Assembly (NCBI GenBank): GCA_903813345.2
Contig: CAIIXF020000009.1
Span: forward strand, 18,441,759 to 18,505,758
Direction of reading: 5' to 3'
DNA from: Owenia fusiformis
Lineage: Eukaryota > Annelida > Polychaeta > Sabellida > Oweniidae
DNA length: 64,000 bases
This document shows, in pieces, positions 62,120 through 64,000 of this stretch. Position 1 is the first letter of the stretch; each line of letters starts with the position of its first letter. Made by a program: the position numbers and the translations under genes. Below the pieces are notes generated by a model. It ran no database searches. It was not told where the DNA came from and saw nothing but the letters and a program-made list of their open reading frames with translations.

Positions 62120-64000
62120 GTAAGTAGTCGAGGATTCATACTGTCGAACAACTTTGAACAATCGTAAGCATTGAAGCGTAGAATTATCTTCTTAAATCTA
62201 TACTGTAAATGATTCAAAGATCTGATTGGATTATCTGATGTGAATTGCGAGTGGCGTACATAACTGTATCAAGTTAGTTATTCTTTAAATTTTCAAAAAT
62301 CTGTAAATTGCATTAAGTGAAAATCATATAGAAATGTATGATAATCTTTCTAGAAAAATATATTGTCAGCCTCAGAAATAGATATTTAACAATTATCTTA
62401 AATCAAAATGTTTTATTTTTTACAAACAAAGACAAGTAATGATAATATAAGATGCAATATATAAAGTTTTCATCTCATGCCTCATTAATTCATCCACCAT
62501 CTGAGAAAAGTAGTTTCGATTTATTAGCTAAGAGGTATCTATGGTTCGAGGCTTATCTTAGTTGCTATGTATAATTCTGTCATCAATCAGTGATTTTAGA
62601 CCATCACCAACCTTCACAGTATCTTATGCCTCAATCCTTTTACATAGCGAACCATTATATATCTTAGGAACAAGTGAAATTATAAAGACATATTCAAAAC
62701 AAGAAAAACAGTTATGGTATACAATATGCACATGTAATCATGTATGCATATTTTTGAGAAATGATAAGTCAATAAGTAGCATTTCATGTAAGGTGTGACT
62801 TGTTTTGATTAGAATTTCCTAAATCTACATAAAATAGACATTTATCCACTGTCCAGCTTGATTTAGACTGGACAGGGGAATCAACATGGGATTTTCTGTC
62901 TTGTAATGAAAGTCAAAGAAATGTTCACTTTATCAGAAATTTCATTAATTTTATCAAAATTACCCCTAACTTGACTACTAACTTTATTTGTTGGATGGTT
63001 TCAATAAATAAAAGTCAAAGAAATAATTTAGGGAACTAATCTTGAAATTGTTCTGTGTGAGGTCCTGAACTCTTGAATAAGTTACCAGATGTACATCTTT
63101 TTATTATATGGAATATTAAGAAGAAAAAATGAAGAATTCATGAAATGAAATATACAGAGATCAATTTTATACACTCATTTCAAAATATCTGACCATAGAT
63201 CGATAAATTCAATGAAATTGTTCGATTTTTTAAGGAGTTGGTGTATATTTGATGGATATATTGGAAGATAAAATGCTGGGTTTAATAACTGTCTGATTGA
63301 ATTATTTTCCCAGACTTTTTATATGAGTTCAATAACAGATTATTGATGAGGTCTACTTGATCTTTAATTTCATTTATTTTCTTTTTATTTCCTATAAAGA
63401 ATAATCCAAATGCCAACATTGAAACATTAATAAATTCAGCGAGCAATTTGAACTAAACCACAGAAAATAATATACTTGAATGTGAGTCTGCTATCAATGG
63501 ATAAAACTCATTCAAACTTTTGTACTTTTTTGACCAAATTTGAAACTTTTGGATATTTCGACTACATGTCTCTAAATAGTGTTGATTTCAACCTTGGCTA
63601 CATCAGCAGTTTCTCTTTTGCATATTTTGTATATAACATCTGTGTGGCAGTTGAGCACCTACACATTGTACAAGTATTATCATTATTTCTATAGAATATA
63701 GATTTTCTTAGAGAGAAATTACTGTATATTACATTTAGTAATTATCATGCTGTGTAATATATATGCAGAATTATGTGAAAGGATACATACATAAGTGCTA
63801 TACTATTTCAACAACGTGTTACAAAACTATTTAATGAGACGGCATTTCAATTACTGAAACATAACCCCTCTGATCAATAAAACTGCACTATTAAACTGTG
63901 TACATACAGGATATTTAGTAGACTACCTTTTATATTGGATTATACATGATTACATTCATATTTAATCTCTTTCATGGCAAAATCGAAAAAAAATTAATTG
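62120..64000 (+). other. Terminal 1.9 kb, no gene recognised
   Basis: AT-rich sequence after the exon E donor: an intron or 3' flank. AATAAA occurs at 63003-63008. No further exon is evident before the window ends. Confidence 0.5.

Overview
The window is an AT-rich, intron-rich, repeat-rich stretch of animal nuclear DNA. Evidence: split genes with clear GT-AG introns, a metazoan ubiquitin-specific protease, an eroded LINE, many small non-autonomous DNA transposons with recognisable target-site duplications, and minisatellites. The gene spacing and transposon density suggest a (probably marine) invertebrate. The sequence alone does not let me name the species. No bacterial operon, CRISPR array or phage module is present.

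Layout. (1) 1-6455, plus strand: the 3' half of a USP36/USP42-type deubiquitinase. Seven exons are visible and all reading phases agree; the start and the catalytic Cys box lie upstream of the window. (2) 6456-13602: downstream and intergenic DNA with a GTAC-rich palindromic patch, a degenerate 'ATGGC' satellite, an AAACCTG-type MITE, a decayed mariner/Tc1-like element with TA target duplication, and a 45-bp minisatellite. (3) About 13.6-62.1 kb, plus strand: four or five small putative exons separated by introns of many kilobases. Exons starting with ATG at 13603, 41600 and 49695 all end in phase 0 at good donors, and a 60-nt internal exon (35978-36037) is phase 0 at both ends. The next plausible acceptor (62031) opens a phase-0 frame of 24 codons ending in TGA, so this could be a small gene (about 58-74 aa) with alternative N-termini. 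The same exon in another frame looks like the lead-in to an AGC-type kinase domain, so this could instead be the 5' end of a larger gene that continues beyond the window. I do not recognise the product. (4) The huge introns are packed with transposon debris: an L1-like reverse-transcriptase tail and a tRNA-like SINE head inside a 1.8-kb inverted repeat, a 196-bp perfect direct repeat pair, a hAT-like element with a perfect 8-bp target duplication, a transposon nested in a MITE, several foldback families, and two unrelated minisatellites that both have a 62-bp period.

The only firmly identified protein is the nuclear or nucleolar deubiquitinase. The most interesting unresolved question is the alternative-first-exon gene. 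The rest is a well-preserved record of small mobile elements.
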